A stretch of DNA of 64,000 nt from Pseudomonas syringae (GTDB lineage Bacteria > Pseudomonadota > Gammaproteobacteria > Pseudomonadales > Pseudomonadaceae): assembly GCF_001698815.1 (NCBI RefSeq), contig NZ_LGSI01000049.1, forward strand, positions 95,386-159,385, in the 5' to 3' direction. Both the position numbers and the translations under genes were made by a program. Positions 1 to 9,791 of this stretch are shown one piece after another. The notes under the pieces were generated by a model, which was given only the letters and a program-made list of their open reading frames with translations, was not told the DNA's origin and made no database searches. Each line of letters begins with the position of its first letter. Within the stretch, counting starts at the first letter, position 1.

Positions 1-784
1 GTCCGACTCGGTTCACCGAGAGGCGCGTCTGTCCGCCGGCGACCGCGATGCTCGTCACGCGGGAGGCGATGGAGCCATTGTCGCGTGACCACTTGAAGAG
101 CGCGGTTCCCAAGGGGCCAGGCGTCTGGATTTCAACCCGATAGAGCCGATTTTCGATACCCCGATAGCCAGCGTTGAGCGGCAGGATGCAGGGATCATCC
201 GGCGCGGGCGGCGCCACAGCGGAGGTGGTGAGCCGGCCGGTGGAGGGCGCAAACAAGGCGTTGAGATCAACGCCGCATACCGCCGGAGCCCCGGGCTGTT
301 TGTAAAGCTTGACCTGCCAGACCTGCTGGATGCGCGTGGTGGTATCGACGCCACCCAGAGCGGTATCCAGCAGCTTCAGTTCTTCCACCCACGTGACTTC
401 GCGCTCCCAAAGATCGAGATAGACCAGCGTGTCGATGGTCGGATCTGGCGCGGGTGGATCGGGAAGAAAGGGCTGCTTGAGGTAGGTAACGCCTTCATTG
501 GAAAAGATCTCGGCAAGCCTGCCGTCAACATAAATCCTGCCGTCTTGAATGGAGAGGTCGGCGGGTGGTCCGGCAATGGCACCGATCAGGAAGGCATCGG
601 GCGTTGTCAGCGTCGGAAGCCATGCCGGACCGCCGCTATCGAGACCCAGCAGGCGGGTGCGCTCGCGCAGTACATCTGAATGCTCGTTCCAGTCGGAATC
701 CAGTTGCACGCGGCCTTGTTGCACACGTACTGAAGCGAAGCGGCGTAACGGGTCGAATGTGAAGCGCGAATAGTCGCCGGACAT
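1..784 (-). CDS. DUF6519-type eCIS protein (partial, runs off left edge)
   Basis: Partial gene whose 3' end lies outside the window. The ATG at 784-782 follows an AGAGGAA ribosome binding site and opens a protein starting MSGDYSRFTFDPLRRFASV, then QQGRVQLDSDWNEH. This opening is the hallmark of DUF6519 proteins, which by family knowledge occur with contractile injection systems and phage-tail-like loci; a beta-rich exterior or fibre-like part is plausible but not proven. About 261 codons are visible. It is the last visible gene of the leftward baseplate operon, 27 bp downstream of the tail-protein-I-like gene. Family call is good; the biochemical role is unknown. Confidence 0.85.
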   Translation of the reverse strand, partial: MSGDYSRFTFDPLRRFASVRVQQGRVQLDSDWNEHSDVLRERTRLLGLDSGGPAWLPTLTTPDAFLIGAIAGPPADLSIQDGRIYVDGRLAEIFSNEGVTYLKQPFLPDPPAPDPTIDTLVYLDLWEREVTWVEELKLLDTALGGVDTTTRIQQVWQVKLYKQPGAPAVCGVDLNALFAPSTGRLTTSAVAPPAPDDPCILPLNAGYRGIENRLYRVEIQTPGPLGTALFKWSRDNGSIASRVTSIAVAGGQTRLSVNRVG

Positions 785-811
785 TGTTTTGTTCCTCTAC
801 GCGTCATTCGT

Positions 812-3088
812 TCAATTGGCGTGGATCAGGGCGGCCGAGAGGCCAAAGGGCAGATATTCGTCGAGGCGCAGCTTCAGGTTGGCGGCCCGCTGGGGTTGCT
901 TGAGATGGCACCACACGCCCATCTCGGCCCCATCCTCGGAGCCTGTTCCGATTTCAATCGGGCCGTTGTCGCTGAGTTGCAGGTAAGCGGGCTGGCCATA
1001 GGCTTCGGACACATATTCGGGCGCCACCCGCTGCGCGACCTGCTGTCGCAACAGTGCTAGTTCGGCGGGCGTCAATGGACCTGCTGCATCAACGGCCTTT
1101 CGTATCGCCAGACTGGGCTGGCAGCGGTAGCGGCGTGGCGTGCGTGCGTTGTCCTGCACGTAGCTGAAGCGTAGGCAACCGACCTGCTGTCGCAACACCG
1201 TCAATGAACCGTCAAAAATACTCTCGCTCGCGAGATCGATCTGGCGAAACCGCATGGCACCGCGCAGCGTCGAGCGCTCAATGCGCGATGCGGGACCGAA
1301 ACTGTTGGCCGCTGGCCCGGCAACAGCAGCGATATCGAGCCCATCAACGATGCAATCGAGCAGCACCAACGCTTGCGCGTGCTCCGGCAGGCGGAGCGGT
1401 CCCATGACGCAAAAGGCGGCTTCCACGCGCAGTTTCCTATTCGCCGGACTGCCATCGGGGCGCGTCATGGCGGCAAGGATGCTGGCTTGGGTGGGCTGTG
1501 CGGGAGGCGGCGCAACGGCAGGGTCCGGTACGGCGATGCTTTCGCCCGGAACAAGCGTTGAATGGATCAGTCGCAGTGCACCCAGTGAGCCGGTGATTTC
1601 GACTCGCCCTTCTATCAGCAGTCCGCCCAGCGTCACGGTGGAACTGTCGTGATCGCCGGAGATGGTCAGTGGGTCGGGAAGCAGCAGATGCGGGCATTTG
1701 CTGTCGCTGGCTTCAATCGCGATAAAGCGCTTGTCGAAAGGATCGATGGCAATCGCCTCCTTGTAGGTGCGGTTATCGCGGATCTGGATGATGCAGTTTG
1801 GTTTACCGAGTGCCACCCACTGCGCCAGCGCCCCGTTAATCGTGTTGAAAGTTCCCGGATTACCCGAGTTGTCGACTGGCAGCATCTGTGTACCGGCGGG
1901 CGCGTTGATCTGCCATGCGCGACGCCGATAGGGCCCGCCACCAAGATCGCCAGGGAAACCGTGGTGGTACCAGACGGTCACGGGACCGGCGGCCGCGGCT
2001 ACAGGCCCAAGTGCAATGCGGCCAGTGGCTGTATCTACTGACACAATATTCGTGGCAGGTTGCGACCACGCATCCAGGTTGCGGCACCGAATGCGCGAGA
2101 GTGGCACAGGCTGGCCGCCGATGAAGATCATCATCGCTCTGTCTTCGGCCAGCACCATGGCCGGGAATGGGTCGAAGAGGCCGTAATATTGTGAAAAATC
2201 GGGGATCACTGGCTGGCTGAGGCTCTGCGAGAGATCCTCGAAAAGCGTGGCATGGCTGATCGCTTGCGGCACGTGATGGCGGGCGCTAAGCCCGGTCTCA
2301 TCGTCTTCCCGCCGTCCTGCGGAGAACAAGGGAGCGTCTTGGCCAAGAGGACTGAAACGCCAGCGGAAGTCGCCTGCCGCCCCTTGCTGGCGCGCGTCGA
2401 TCTGCTCGAAACGGTGCGCCTTTAGACGCCAGAGAAAGAAGCCGATTTTGCGGGTGCCGTACCAGCCCTCATCGGGTGCAATCGCGCGAACGTCCACCGT
2501 GCGGCAGGTTTCATCGAAAGCGCCTTCCAGGGTGTCTAACCGCACGACCGAACGAAGATCAGGGGTTTCCAGGGCCTGCATACGGATGTGATTGCGGATC
2601 CACTGACTCCATCGCAGGCGCTGGAAGAACTCGACGCCATGAGCGGGCCATCCGGTCACGTCACGCGCCATTTCCTCCAGCATCGGCAATGTGCCTTTGC
2701 GGCGGCGGTAATAGATCGTCTTCGCAACATCGGCCCGATTGCCCAGGCCTATGTTGGGTCGCAGCGAGGGCCCGTTCAGGTCCGAAAAGATCTCGGCGGC
2801 ACTGTCGCCGCCACGAATCCGGCTCTCGTCGAACAACGGCGTCATTGCGACGAGATCGCCGATGTAGGGAATTGCCCAAGGCTCGCATGTCTCGATGAAT
2901 GCGTTGTTCAGGAGTTGCTCTATGTCGCCATCAAGCGCTTCGGCCTGCATTTCGATTACGCTCAGAAAGGCTTGCAGTGGGCCCGGCGGATCGTCCGGGT
3001 GCAGCCGTTCCAATCCATCCAGCTCGCGCAGATAAGCCGGGAGGAGGTTGAACAACCTGTCGCGCTTCTCTCTGGAATAGGCCGTCAT
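812..3088 (-). CDS. eCIS tail protein I-like baseplate component
   Basis: 758 residues. The N-terminal ~100 residues (LFNLLPAYLRELD, then IPYIGDLV) match the start of phage tail protein I (gpI)-like baseplate proteins, which sit at the baseplate periphery and link wedges to fibres. The remaining ~600 residues are much longer than P2 gpI and look beta-rich, so this is an extended eCIS version. Its start overlaps the stop of the upstream baseplate gene by 4 bp (ATGA), implying translational coupling. Identification rests on the N-terminus and operon position; the C-terminal part could carry a host-contact or fibre-attachment function, which is inference. Confidence 0.75.
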   Translation of the reverse strand: MTAYSREKRDRLFNLLPAYLRELDGLERLHPDDPPGPLQAFLSVIEMQAEALDGDIEQLLNNAFIETCEPWAIPYIGDLVAMTPLFDESRIRGGDSAAEIFSDLNGPSLRPNIGLGNRADVAKTIYYRRRKGTLPMLEEMARDVTGWPAHGVEFFQRLRWSQWIRNHIRMQALETPDLRSVVRLDTLEGAFDETCRTVDVRAIAPDEGWYGTRKIGFFLWRLKAHRFEQIDARQQGAAGDFRWRFSPLGQDAPLFSAGRREDDETGLSARHHVPQAISHATLFEDLSQSLSQPVIPDFSQYYGLFDPFPAMVLAEDRAMMIFIGGQPVPLSRIRCRNLDAWSQPATNIVSVDTATGRIALGPVAAAAGPVTVWYHHGFPGDLGGGPYRRRAWQINAPAGTQMLPVDNSGNPGTFNTINGALAQWVALGKPNCIIQIRDNRTYKEAIAIDPFDKRFIAIEASDSKCPHLLLPDPLTISGDHDSSTVTLGGLLIEGRVEITGSLGALRLIHSTLVPGESIAVPDPAVAPPPAQPTQASILAAMTRPDGSPANRKLRVEAAFCVMGPLRLPEHAQALVLLDCIVDGLDIAAVAGPAANSFGPASRIERSTLRGAMRFRQIDLASESIFDGSLTVLRQQVGCLRFSYVQDNARTPRRYRCQPSLAIRKAVDAAGPLTPAELALLRQQVAQRVAPEYVSEAYGQPAYLQLSDNGPIEIGTGSEDGAEMGVWCHLKQPQRAANLKLRLDEYLPFGLSAALIHAN

Positions 3089-5721
3089 AGCGTCTCCACT
3101 ACATGCAGAGTGAGATCGGTGTCGGGTGCCTCGATAAAGGCTTGCTCGGTGGGAAGCGCCAGTGCATCGGGATCGAGTGCCAGACCCGCAAGCGCTGCTG
3201 GGTCAAGCATGGCCACAGGCGGGCGCGGCCGAGCTTCGAACAGGCGGATATGCGGCTGCACCGGTGCGCCGGTGAGACCCCGACGGGACAACCATGCGGC
3301 AGTCCAACCCGCAAAACCCTTGATCTGAAAAAGGTCCACATCAACCGCCGCGACGCCCCGGGCGCCCTGAAGCACGGCGATAATTTGGCTGAGATGGAGA
3401 GGGCACCCCATCGGTTGCCGCTCGAACCGCATGAAGTCTGATAACGCCGTGCGGGCTGCATGCTGCACCGAGTCCTTCTCGAACACGGGATCACGCAGGA
3501 TGCGCGCGGTGACCACAATCGGTACGCGCCACAAATTCCCGATTATCAGCAGATGGTTCGGATCGCGCGAGTGGGTGAGTGAACTGTGCAGAGCGGCGAG
3601 GGCGTCGGGCGATAGGCGTTGGCCGTTACCACCCGAGACCGTGAGCTGGATCGCCTGCTCCAGCCCTATCCAGGTCCAGGTCGCCTTTGCCGCGGCCGCC
3701 ATGCCTGTCTGGCGCGCGACATCCGCAAAATCTGATAGCGCTATGGCACGGCCAAATGTGCGGACAGTTACAGGTGCCGCCTCGCGCGCATGATCGAGTG
3801 TTTCGGGATCAACTCCGCCCTCCGTGGGCAGTGGATTGGAAACGCCGCGAACGCCAACCGGACGCTCAAGAAGCGTTGAAAGCTGCCCGGCAGCCAATCG
3901 TCCTTGCAGACCTATTCCCGTCCGATAGCGCGCGACCACATTGCTTGCACCACTCGGTAACCTCGCACCCGTGAGGCCATCTCCGAACGAGACGATGCTG
4001 TTGCCCGCATCATCGTCTCGCAGCGTGTAGACGTGGTCGTTCGGTCCGCGGCCATAAAACGATGGGGCCTCGCTCCAGAGTTCGCCGTTCACGCGAACCG
4101 CCAGCTCGGCGCGTGGCGTCAACCCCACACTACCGGGCAGGCGCGTCATATCCTTGCGCTGCAACTTGAAGCGCTGGAACAGGGCGGACGCATTCCCGTG
4201 GCCCAGCGCTTCGTCACGCTGCGTCTCTCCGTGGCTTGCAGGTGCAACATTGCCATTCATGCGTGGGGATATCATCGGAGTGCCGATGGGGGGATCAAAG
4301 CCGATAGTAATGTGTGAAATGCCGTCGCCCACGGACGGTGATTGCGTGACGGTCGCGATGCTTGCGACGTACCGCCGCGTGCTTTGAGCAATAGCAATAG
4401 GCTGCTTCTTGGTGAGCAGGCGGGCATCGTTGACGTGATCGCTGCGGATCCAGGCGGTGCCACCTGAAAAGCTCGCCGGGTAGAGGTAGGCGCGCGGGGC
4501 GATCTGAGGGCGAACGACTTCGTAAATCTGCGTCTGACGGCGGTCAGCTATGGCGGGCAGTCCGGTGCCGCCGAGGTGATTCAGGACATCGTCGCTGCCA
4601 ATCGTGACTTGTGCGAGTGAAATCCAGGTAACGGTGTCGGACATGGGACCGAGGGTGACCGTGCTGTGGAGGACAGTACCGACAAGCGCGAAGACATAAC
4701 GGCCAGCACCCGACCCAAGATCGACGAGCAGCAGGGTGCCCGGATTCAGGTCATCGATACGCGCGTCGAGCGGATAGAAGGTCTGGCTTGCCGCAATACT
4801 GGCGGAATAGTCCACGCCGAGGGTCTTCATGGTCCAGCGCTTCGCGACGGGGGTCGCCGGGTTCATGTCATAGAAGGAATAGCTCGGTGGCACATTGTGG
4901 CCAAAGAAGCGCAGCGCGCGCTTGGTCTTGAACCCGATCGAGCCACTGCTTGCAATGGCGAACGGGGTGGTAAAAGTCACATATTCACCATCCGATGCAG
5001 TCTCGACGTTATGCACACTGGTCACTTGCAGTTCGTTGTTCCCGACGATGGCGATGGTGTCATTACGCAGCAATATTTCGGGTCGCTGCAGGATCGGAAT
5101 GCGCGAAAGGCCTTGCTGGAATGGCACCACGGCCTGCGGCTGACCATAAAGCGGGACATCGTTCAGCCGGGCGTCGGCGCTCACGGAGCCGATAGTCTCG
5201 AATGTCTGTGCCACTTCGTCCTGACCTGGGACGCTCATGACTTTCAGGCCGGAATGGATGACGGTCGTGGCGCCGGGATCAAGGGTGAACGCAAGTGATG
5301 TGGTGGCCGCCAGCCCCGGGGCAACGCGGTATCCAATCAAACGGGCCAGACGGAGCACCGAGTCCCGCTCGCGCGCCGTGCGCATGAAGATTTCGTTGGC
5401 GTAGCGCTCGCTATAGAAGCTCAGCACATCCGAGACGGCGGCAAAAAGATCGATGCACATGATTGCATGATCGGTGTCGTCGCGTGTCGTGAGCCTGGCA
5501 AGCGCGTTGCACACCTGCAGAGGCCACAGCGTGTCATCGGGATCTAGCGGATTGGGCGGGCCTGACGCCATGGCCTCTATCATGGCCTGACGGAAGGTAG
5601 CGTAGCTTCCAGTTCGCCATACAATCGTGCTCAGACCCGGTCGGTTGAAAATGGATGCGGGAGCAGCGGGTTCATGCGGCTCGCAGCACAGGCAGAACCG
5701 GGTATCGGGAGTCATGGTCAT
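3085..5721 (-). CDS. Putative baseplate assembly protein (gp47/J-like, wedge)
   Basis: 878 residues. It starts MTMTPDTRFCLCCEPHEP, with a Cys-rich N-terminus (CLCC), followed by a gp6/gp47-like core; the segment ALARLTTRDDTDHAIMCIDL and later VSFGDGLTGARLPSGASN are the kind of conserved wedge motifs seen in large eCIS and T4-like baseplate assembly proteins (Afp11/Afp12 class). The product should form part of the wedge ring that triggers sheath contraction. It is one of two adjacent large wedge paralogues. One base separates it from the upstream 881-residue gene and it overlaps the downstream gene by 4 bp, so the three are surely one operon. ATG 5715 (Met3) is an alternative start. Confidence 0.85.
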   Translation of the reverse strand: MTMTPDTRFCLCCEPHEPAAPASIFNRPGLSTIVWRTGSYATFRQAMIEAMASGPPNPLDPDDTLWPLQVCNALARLTTRDDTDHAIMCIDLFAAVSDVLSFYSERYANEIFMRTARERDSVLRLARLIGYRVAPGLAATTSLAFTLDPGATTVIHSGLKVMSVPGQDEVAQTFETIGSVSADARLNDVPLYGQPQAVVPFQQGLSRIPILQRPEILLRNDTIAIVGNNELQVTSVHNVETASDGEYVTFTTPFAIASSGSIGFKTKRALRFFGHNVPPSYSFYDMNPATPVAKRWTMKTLGVDYSASIAASQTFYPLDARIDDLNPGTLLLVDLGSGAGRYVFALVGTVLHSTVTLGPMSDTVTWISLAQVTIGSDDVLNHLGGTGLPAIADRRQTQIYEVVRPQIAPRAYLYPASFSGGTAWIRSDHVNDARLLTKKQPIAIAQSTRRYVASIATVTQSPSVGDGISHITIGFDPPIGTPMISPRMNGNVAPASHGETQRDEALGHGNASALFQRFKLQRKDMTRLPGSVGLTPRAELAVRVNGELWSEAPSFYGRGPNDHVYTLRDDDAGNSIVSFGDGLTGARLPSGASNVVARYRTGIGLQGRLAAGQLSTLLERPVGVRGVSNPLPTEGGVDPETLDHAREAAPVTVRTFGRAIALSDFADVARQTGMAAAAKATWTWIGLEQAIQLTVSGGNGQRLSPDALAALHSSLTHSRDPNHLLIIGNLWRVPIVVTARILRDPVFEKDSVQHAARTALSDFMRFERQPMGCPLHLSQIIAVLQGARGVAAVDVDLFQIKGFAGWTAAWLSRRGLTGAPVQPHIRLFEARPRPPVAMLDPAALAGLALDPDALALPTEQAFIEAPDTDLTLHVVETL

Positions 5722-5722
5722 C

Positions 5723-8368
5723 TCACAACCCTCCCACGGCGGTCAGGCGTAGCACGCCGAACTCCGGCTGGCTGCGATCGTTGTCCAGGCGCGCGACTTC
5801 GCTCGGTCCCATGGGAACGAGGCCTCGCTCCAGCTCGCCATTCGGCGCGTCCCAAAAGCGCTTCATCACGAGAATGCGGGCAGATTCAACACCGTCGATG
5901 TGCTGCAGCAGCGCGTAGATGCGGCTCGAATAGACCGCCGAACCGAAGCGAAAATTGAGGGGGTGGAAGAAGCCGGAACTTGCGCCGGCCAGACGTCGGT
6001 TCGACATCACATTGGCCGCTGCTTCCAGAACATCACCACGGAAATGGCCGCGCGCGATGCAAAGCTGGACTTCAAGTTCGATCGGAACATAGATGGCTGC
6101 GTGTACCACAAGGTCATAGCCAGCCAGGCGATAGCGGTTCAGCACTGCCCAAATGTGCTTCGCGAATGCCGGTTGCAGCCGGGCGGCGCCACCCGGCATC
6201 CGGTCAAGAAGGGCTGGATCTGACGGATGGATCGCAACGAAAACGGTGTGCCAGCTCCCCGTCCAGACAAAAGAGGCTTTGGCCGCGGCCACATACTCCA
6301 ACCGCATGGCCACGGCCTCGTAGTCCGCCTCCGTCACCGCCCGGAATGTCTCGGCGCGGAACGCCTCAGGTGCAATCTGGCGGGCTTCCTCGATCGATTG
6401 CGGGTCGACACCACCGCGTGCTGAGAGCGGTTGCCTGAGTTTTATGATCTCTGGGAAGTGCTGCGGCCCGCCACCGGGATTGGCCGGGTCCACCAGGTCG
6501 ATAGCATCGGGCATGACGACATGCGTCAGCGCTCCTGCACCGATATTCCCCAGTCGACCATTGCCAATCCTGTAACGGGCGCGGGCGGTGAGAGGCTGGG
6601 TGGGGTGCGTGACGCAGCGTCCATATTGGTCATCGCCGAAGCGCAGGCGCACCCTGTGGTCGGTGTCCACTTCGGCGACGAAATGTGGATGATAGGCATC
6701 GCTTGCGAAGAGCGTCGGAACAGGGCGGAATAACTCCGTATCCCCCACTGCCCAGCCGTATTCAACGACAACGGCGGGCATGGCCTTGGAGGTTGGCTGA
6801 TCGAGGTCATGGCGGCCGGCGGACAGCTTGCCATCGAATGCATAATCCGGATCGCTCGGCATCGTCTGAAAGGTGAGCGGTGCATCGATCAGGATTTGCT
6901 GATCGATAGGCCAACGGCCCGTACCCACATCAATCGGTGGCAGTTCCCGCAATGGGTCTGTCGGATCAGGTAGACGGCGGATGACTGTACGGCCATGGTC
7001 TGCGGGCGTGACATTGCCCCGCACAATCGTCACCGGCCCAATGAGTTGCCTTGTCTCTGGTAACTGAGCCGAAAGACAGAAGGGCAAGGGTGGTGCGTCG
7101 TTCTCACGCCAACGTACGTGCAGCAATGGCAACTTCACGTCGCCGGATGCGGCGGGTGTGAGTGCGCCATCGACCAGCAGATCGCGGAAGACCGGGTCGC
7201 TCGTGACGTCGACTGCCTCGATCCGCACGACATGGCGGTTGCGCGGATCAGCATCGGCAGCAAGGCCGGTACGTGGGCCAAGTATTTCCTCAAGAAGCAG
7301 ATACTCCCCAAGGGCTATGTCGGGCCGGGTGGCGTGCAGGTTATTGCCCTGCGGCGATGTAACGTAGAGCCAGGCCTCTCGTGCTCCCCGCGCCAGACAG
7401 CATGAGGCGTCGCCCCAGTCGTGGATGCGCATCTCGTTGCGACCAGCGAGCACGCGCACCGGTGCCGAAGTTTCGAACACAACCGTCCGTGCCAGCGCCT
7501 TGTCGTCATCGAAGTCGGCAACGCCAGTGGGTATGACCAGCCCAGGTGGTGCCTTTTGCCCGCGCAGTGGTTCAATGACTTGCGTAAGAAGTTTCGTTCC
7601 CGCCGGAACAATACCGTCGGGACCGGCGCTCGCATCGAATTGCACAAAGCAGAATGCGTTGCGACCATTATGCATGGCGTAATCGATCAGGCGTGTGTGG
7701 CGCGCCGCCGAAACACGGTGGCGGCAAGTGTCGAAAAAAGCCTCGGTGATGGCAGCGTCCTGGAAATAGCTTAGATAGTCGCCGACATAGGCGAAAAGCT
7801 CGATCAGCGCAACGCAGAGGTCGGCGGGATTTTGGTCGTCAAAATCGGGATTGAGCTGCGGTGCCAGATCCAGCATCAGGCGACGGAAGCTCTGGTAGTC
7901 CTTTGCAAGATAATCGAGCGCAGGCTCCATGAAACGCTCCGGCTCGCAATCGTGTCGTGTGCCGCAATCGAACTCGGTAGGGCAACCCGCCTTGAAACTG
8001 AACGCTGCCTCGCAGCGTTCCTCATCGATGCCGGGATGAGTAACGCGCAGGTAATAGGTCGAGAAGTCTCCCTCCCGATCCAGAAACAGGACCAGCCGAT
8101 TGGGATCCGGATCGGCGACCACTGCAATTGGCTCGATGTCGACGACGCGAATGCCGCCCTCGATGCTGAACGAAACGGGAGCGCCGACGAGGGCAGGGGG
8201 CGGAGGCTTCAGGAATTGGATTTCAAGCCGGTTGCGCTTAGGGGGCGCAGCCAGCAGGTCGCGGCGGAACTCGACAAAATCGACTCCATTCAATGGATGC
8301 ACAGGCACCGTGAGAATCGCGTCGCGCCGTTCGTTTTCACACCACAAGGGCTCTTCGCGCGAGATCAT
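5723..8368 (-). CDS. Baseplate J/gp47 family wedge protein
   Basis: 881 residues, second large wedge subunit. It contains RLRFGDDQYGRCVTHPTQP, the counterpart of the FGDG motif in its neighbour, then LRQPLSARGGVDPQSIEEAR and FRAVTEADYEAVAMRL, which are typical of the baseplate J/gp47 family. In T4 and Afp these proteins heterodimerise to build the baseplate wedge; having two adjacent paralogues fits the Afp11/Afp12 arrangement. Its start overlaps the gp25 stop by 4 bp (ATGA). No sign of truncation. The family call is strong; which of the pair corresponds to Afp11 and which to Afp12 cannot be told by eye. Confidence 0.85.
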   Translation of the reverse strand: MISREEPLWCENERRDAILTVPVHPLNGVDFVEFRRDLLAAPPKRNRLEIQFLKPPPPALVGAPVSFSIEGGIRVVDIEPIAVVADPDPNRLVLFLDREGDFSTYYLRVTHPGIDEERCEAAFSFKAGCPTEFDCGTRHDCEPERFMEPALDYLAKDYQSFRRLMLDLAPQLNPDFDDQNPADLCVALIELFAYVGDYLSYFQDAAITEAFFDTCRHRVSAARHTRLIDYAMHNGRNAFCFVQFDASAGPDGIVPAGTKLLTQVIEPLRGQKAPPGLVIPTGVADFDDDKALARTVVFETSAPVRVLAGRNEMRIHDWGDASCCLARGAREAWLYVTSPQGNNLHATRPDIALGEYLLLEEILGPRTGLAADADPRNRHVVRIEAVDVTSDPVFRDLLVDGALTPAASGDVKLPLLHVRWRENDAPPLPFCLSAQLPETRQLIGPVTIVRGNVTPADHGRTVIRRLPDPTDPLRELPPIDVGTGRWPIDQQILIDAPLTFQTMPSDPDYAFDGKLSAGRHDLDQPTSKAMPAVVVEYGWAVGDTELFRPVPTLFASDAYHPHFVAEVDTDHRVRLRFGDDQYGRCVTHPTQPLTARARYRIGNGRLGNIGAGALTHVVMPDAIDLVDPANPGGGPQHFPEIIKLRQPLSARGGVDPQSIEEARQIAPEAFRAETFRAVTEADYEAVAMRLEYVAAAKASFVWTGSWHTVFVAIHPSDPALLDRMPGGAARLQPAFAKHIWAVLNRYRLAGYDLVVHAAIYVPIELEVQLCIARGHFRGDVLEAAANVMSNRRLAGASSGFFHPLNFRFGSAVYSSRIYALLQHIDGVESARILVMKRFWDAPNGELERGLVPMGPSEVARLDNDRSQPEFGVLRLTAVGGL

Positions 8369-8733
8369 GATGCAATGGCCTGTTTGAACTCCGCTGAGTG
8401 TCGTATGGAGCTTGCATTAATCGTGTAGACGACCGTGATGAAGAGCGTTGAATCATCGGCGCGCACGTCCACAGCTTCGACCCTGATGAGGTCACTGAGC
8501 CAACGCAGCAGAGATCCTTGAATGAAGTGCTGGGTGGTTGCGGCGAGTGCCTCACTGAGTGGTGCGAAGAGTAGCTGGCGAATGCCGCATCCGAAATCGG
8601 GACGATTGACCCGCTCCCCGGGCGCGGTGAACAGTACAGCGCGGATCGCGTCCAGAATGCGCTCGTTTTCGTCCGACACGGCGGTGCGACCCCGCGCGTC
8701 AAACCCGAATGGCACATCGAGATGGGTTGCCAT
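8365..8733 (-). CDS. GPW/gp25 family baseplate protein
   Basis: 122 residues from the ATG at 8733 (MATHLDVPFGFDARGRT); a longer upstream reading frame exists but this start gives the usual family length of about 110-140 residues. The motif RVNRPDFGCGIRQLLFAPL matches the lysozyme-like gp25/GPW family (R-P-x-F-G). In contractile systems gp25 (Afp9-like) sits at the hub/wedge interface and helps prime the sheath. It lies between the small 90-residue gene and the wedge genes, the classic order. Confidence 0.92.
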   Translation of the reverse strand: MATHLDVPFGFDARGRTAVSDENERILDAIRAVLFTAPGERVNRPDFGCGIRQLLFAPLSEALAATTQHFIQGSLLRWLSDLIRVEAVDVRADDSTLFITVVYTINASSIRHSAEFKQAIAS

Positions 8734-8737
8734 TGTT

Positions 8738-9010
8738 TCAAATTCCCGTGGTGGAAATCTTGGGTGTCGTCGTGCGTGTAACCGCGCCGTCCGTGTAGTG
8801 GATGACGATGCTGGCCTGATTGTCGCGCAGGTATTTGACGACGCCCCGCGCGATTGCCACGAACAGCCGACGCCGGTCGCGTACATCGCTGGCGGGCTCG
8901 TTCGGCAGGCCCGGTAAGCCATCTGCCAACAGGCCGTCATGGAGTTGCGCTTCGATTGCTTCAGCCATCGAGGCGCCGAAATCGTCGAGTGTCCCGGGTT
9001 TAAGCGGCAT
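8738..9010 (-). CDS. Small conserved-position eCIS protein, unknown
   Basis: 90 residues, mostly alpha/beta mixed (MAEAIEAQLHDGLL, then RRLFVAIARGVVKYLRDNQ and a beta-like tail ending TTTPKISTTGI). I do not recognise a named family. It sits between the spike (gpV-like) gene and gp25, 4 bp from the gp25 start, where some eCIS loci carry a PAAR tip. No PAAR signature is visible, so that role is not claimed. Its place inside a tightly packed operon argues that it is a real structural or assembly component. Confidence 0.75.
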   Translation of the reverse strand: MPLKPGTLDDFGASMAEAIEAQLHDGLLADGLPGLPNEPASDVRDRRRLFVAIARGVVKYLRDNQASIVIHYTDGAVTRTTTPKISTTGI

Positions 9011-9015
9011 GCTTG

Positions 9016-9732
9016 TTACTCCACAAAGACTTTCTGGGAGATGAGCGAGGGGGTTGGTAGCATCATCGGTGGCACCGGGAGCGCCGGAGCCACGGGCATG
9101 AAACCAAGCGCAAGTTCGCCGGGATGCACATGCGAATTGAAGGCGGCGACCAGTTGGCCGAGATAGGTCATCAATTGGTCCCCGAAAACGGACGGGTGAA
9201 AGGCTGTTCCACTGCCGTGCTGCACCAAAGGGGCTTCAAGCACGACAACACCCATGCCCGAAATCTTGACGCTCGCGGTTTTGACATTGACTTCGATCTT
9301 GTTCTGCGCGAGGGGATCGCTGATCGTAACTGTCTGGAGTGTGTCATCCATGGCAATGGTCAGCCCCGTGTCGGAGCGCCAGATCTTTTGCGTTGGCAGG
9401 GGCGGGGTGAGTGCAGGGGGCTCATTCGGGGCTTCGAGCGTCGCCCAATAGCCGCCAACCCAGATCGGCCGCGACGTGTCGCCCCCCTCAAACTCGATCC
9501 AGACACCGGAGCCTTGCGGCGGTATGGCAAAGAACCCGGCCTGCAGGCCCGCGACCGGTGCGCAAGGGTAAGCCCATCCGGTCGGAATGCCCTGCAGTAC
9601 CTCGGGTACCATGGCCTGAATGCGCCCCAGTTTCAGCGGGTCCAGCGCATTGAAGACTGTGCCGCGATATTTTCCATACATGCCGGCCCGATGCGAGGAT
9701 CCGGGCTGAGACTGTTCGTTGAACTCAAGCAT
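9016..9732 (-). CDS. Spike protein, phage baseplate assembly protein V-like
   Basis: 238 residues. GKYRGTVFNALDPLKLGRIQ followed by VPEVLQGIPTGWAYPCAP, then PQGSGVWIEFEGGDTSRPIW and VGGYW, is the OB-fold of gpV/gp5-type spike proteins and the C-terminal half of VgrG. A beta-helix-like tail follows. In split-type eCIS this protein and the gpD-like protein upstream together replace a fused VgrG/Afp8 and form the membrane-piercing spike. A GGAGGT ribosome binding site precedes the ATG. The 59-bp space to the gpD-like gene is the widest in this operon. Confidence 0.88.
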   Translation of the reverse strand: MLEFNEQSQPGSSHRAGMYGKYRGTVFNALDPLKLGRIQAMVPEVLQGIPTGWAYPCAPVAGLQAGFFAIPPQGSGVWIEFEGGDTSRPIWVGGYWATLEAPNEPPALTPPLPTQKIWRSDTGLTIAMDDTLQTVTISDPLAQNKIEVNVKTASVKISGMGVVVLEAPLVQHGSGTAFHPSVFGDQLMTYLGQLVAAFNSHVHPGELALGFMPVAPALPVPPMMLPTPSLISQKVFVE

Positions 9733-9791
9733 GCAATAGACCTCCTTTTGGAAGGCCTGCTCACCTGACAGGCCTCATGGTGACAGCCCTC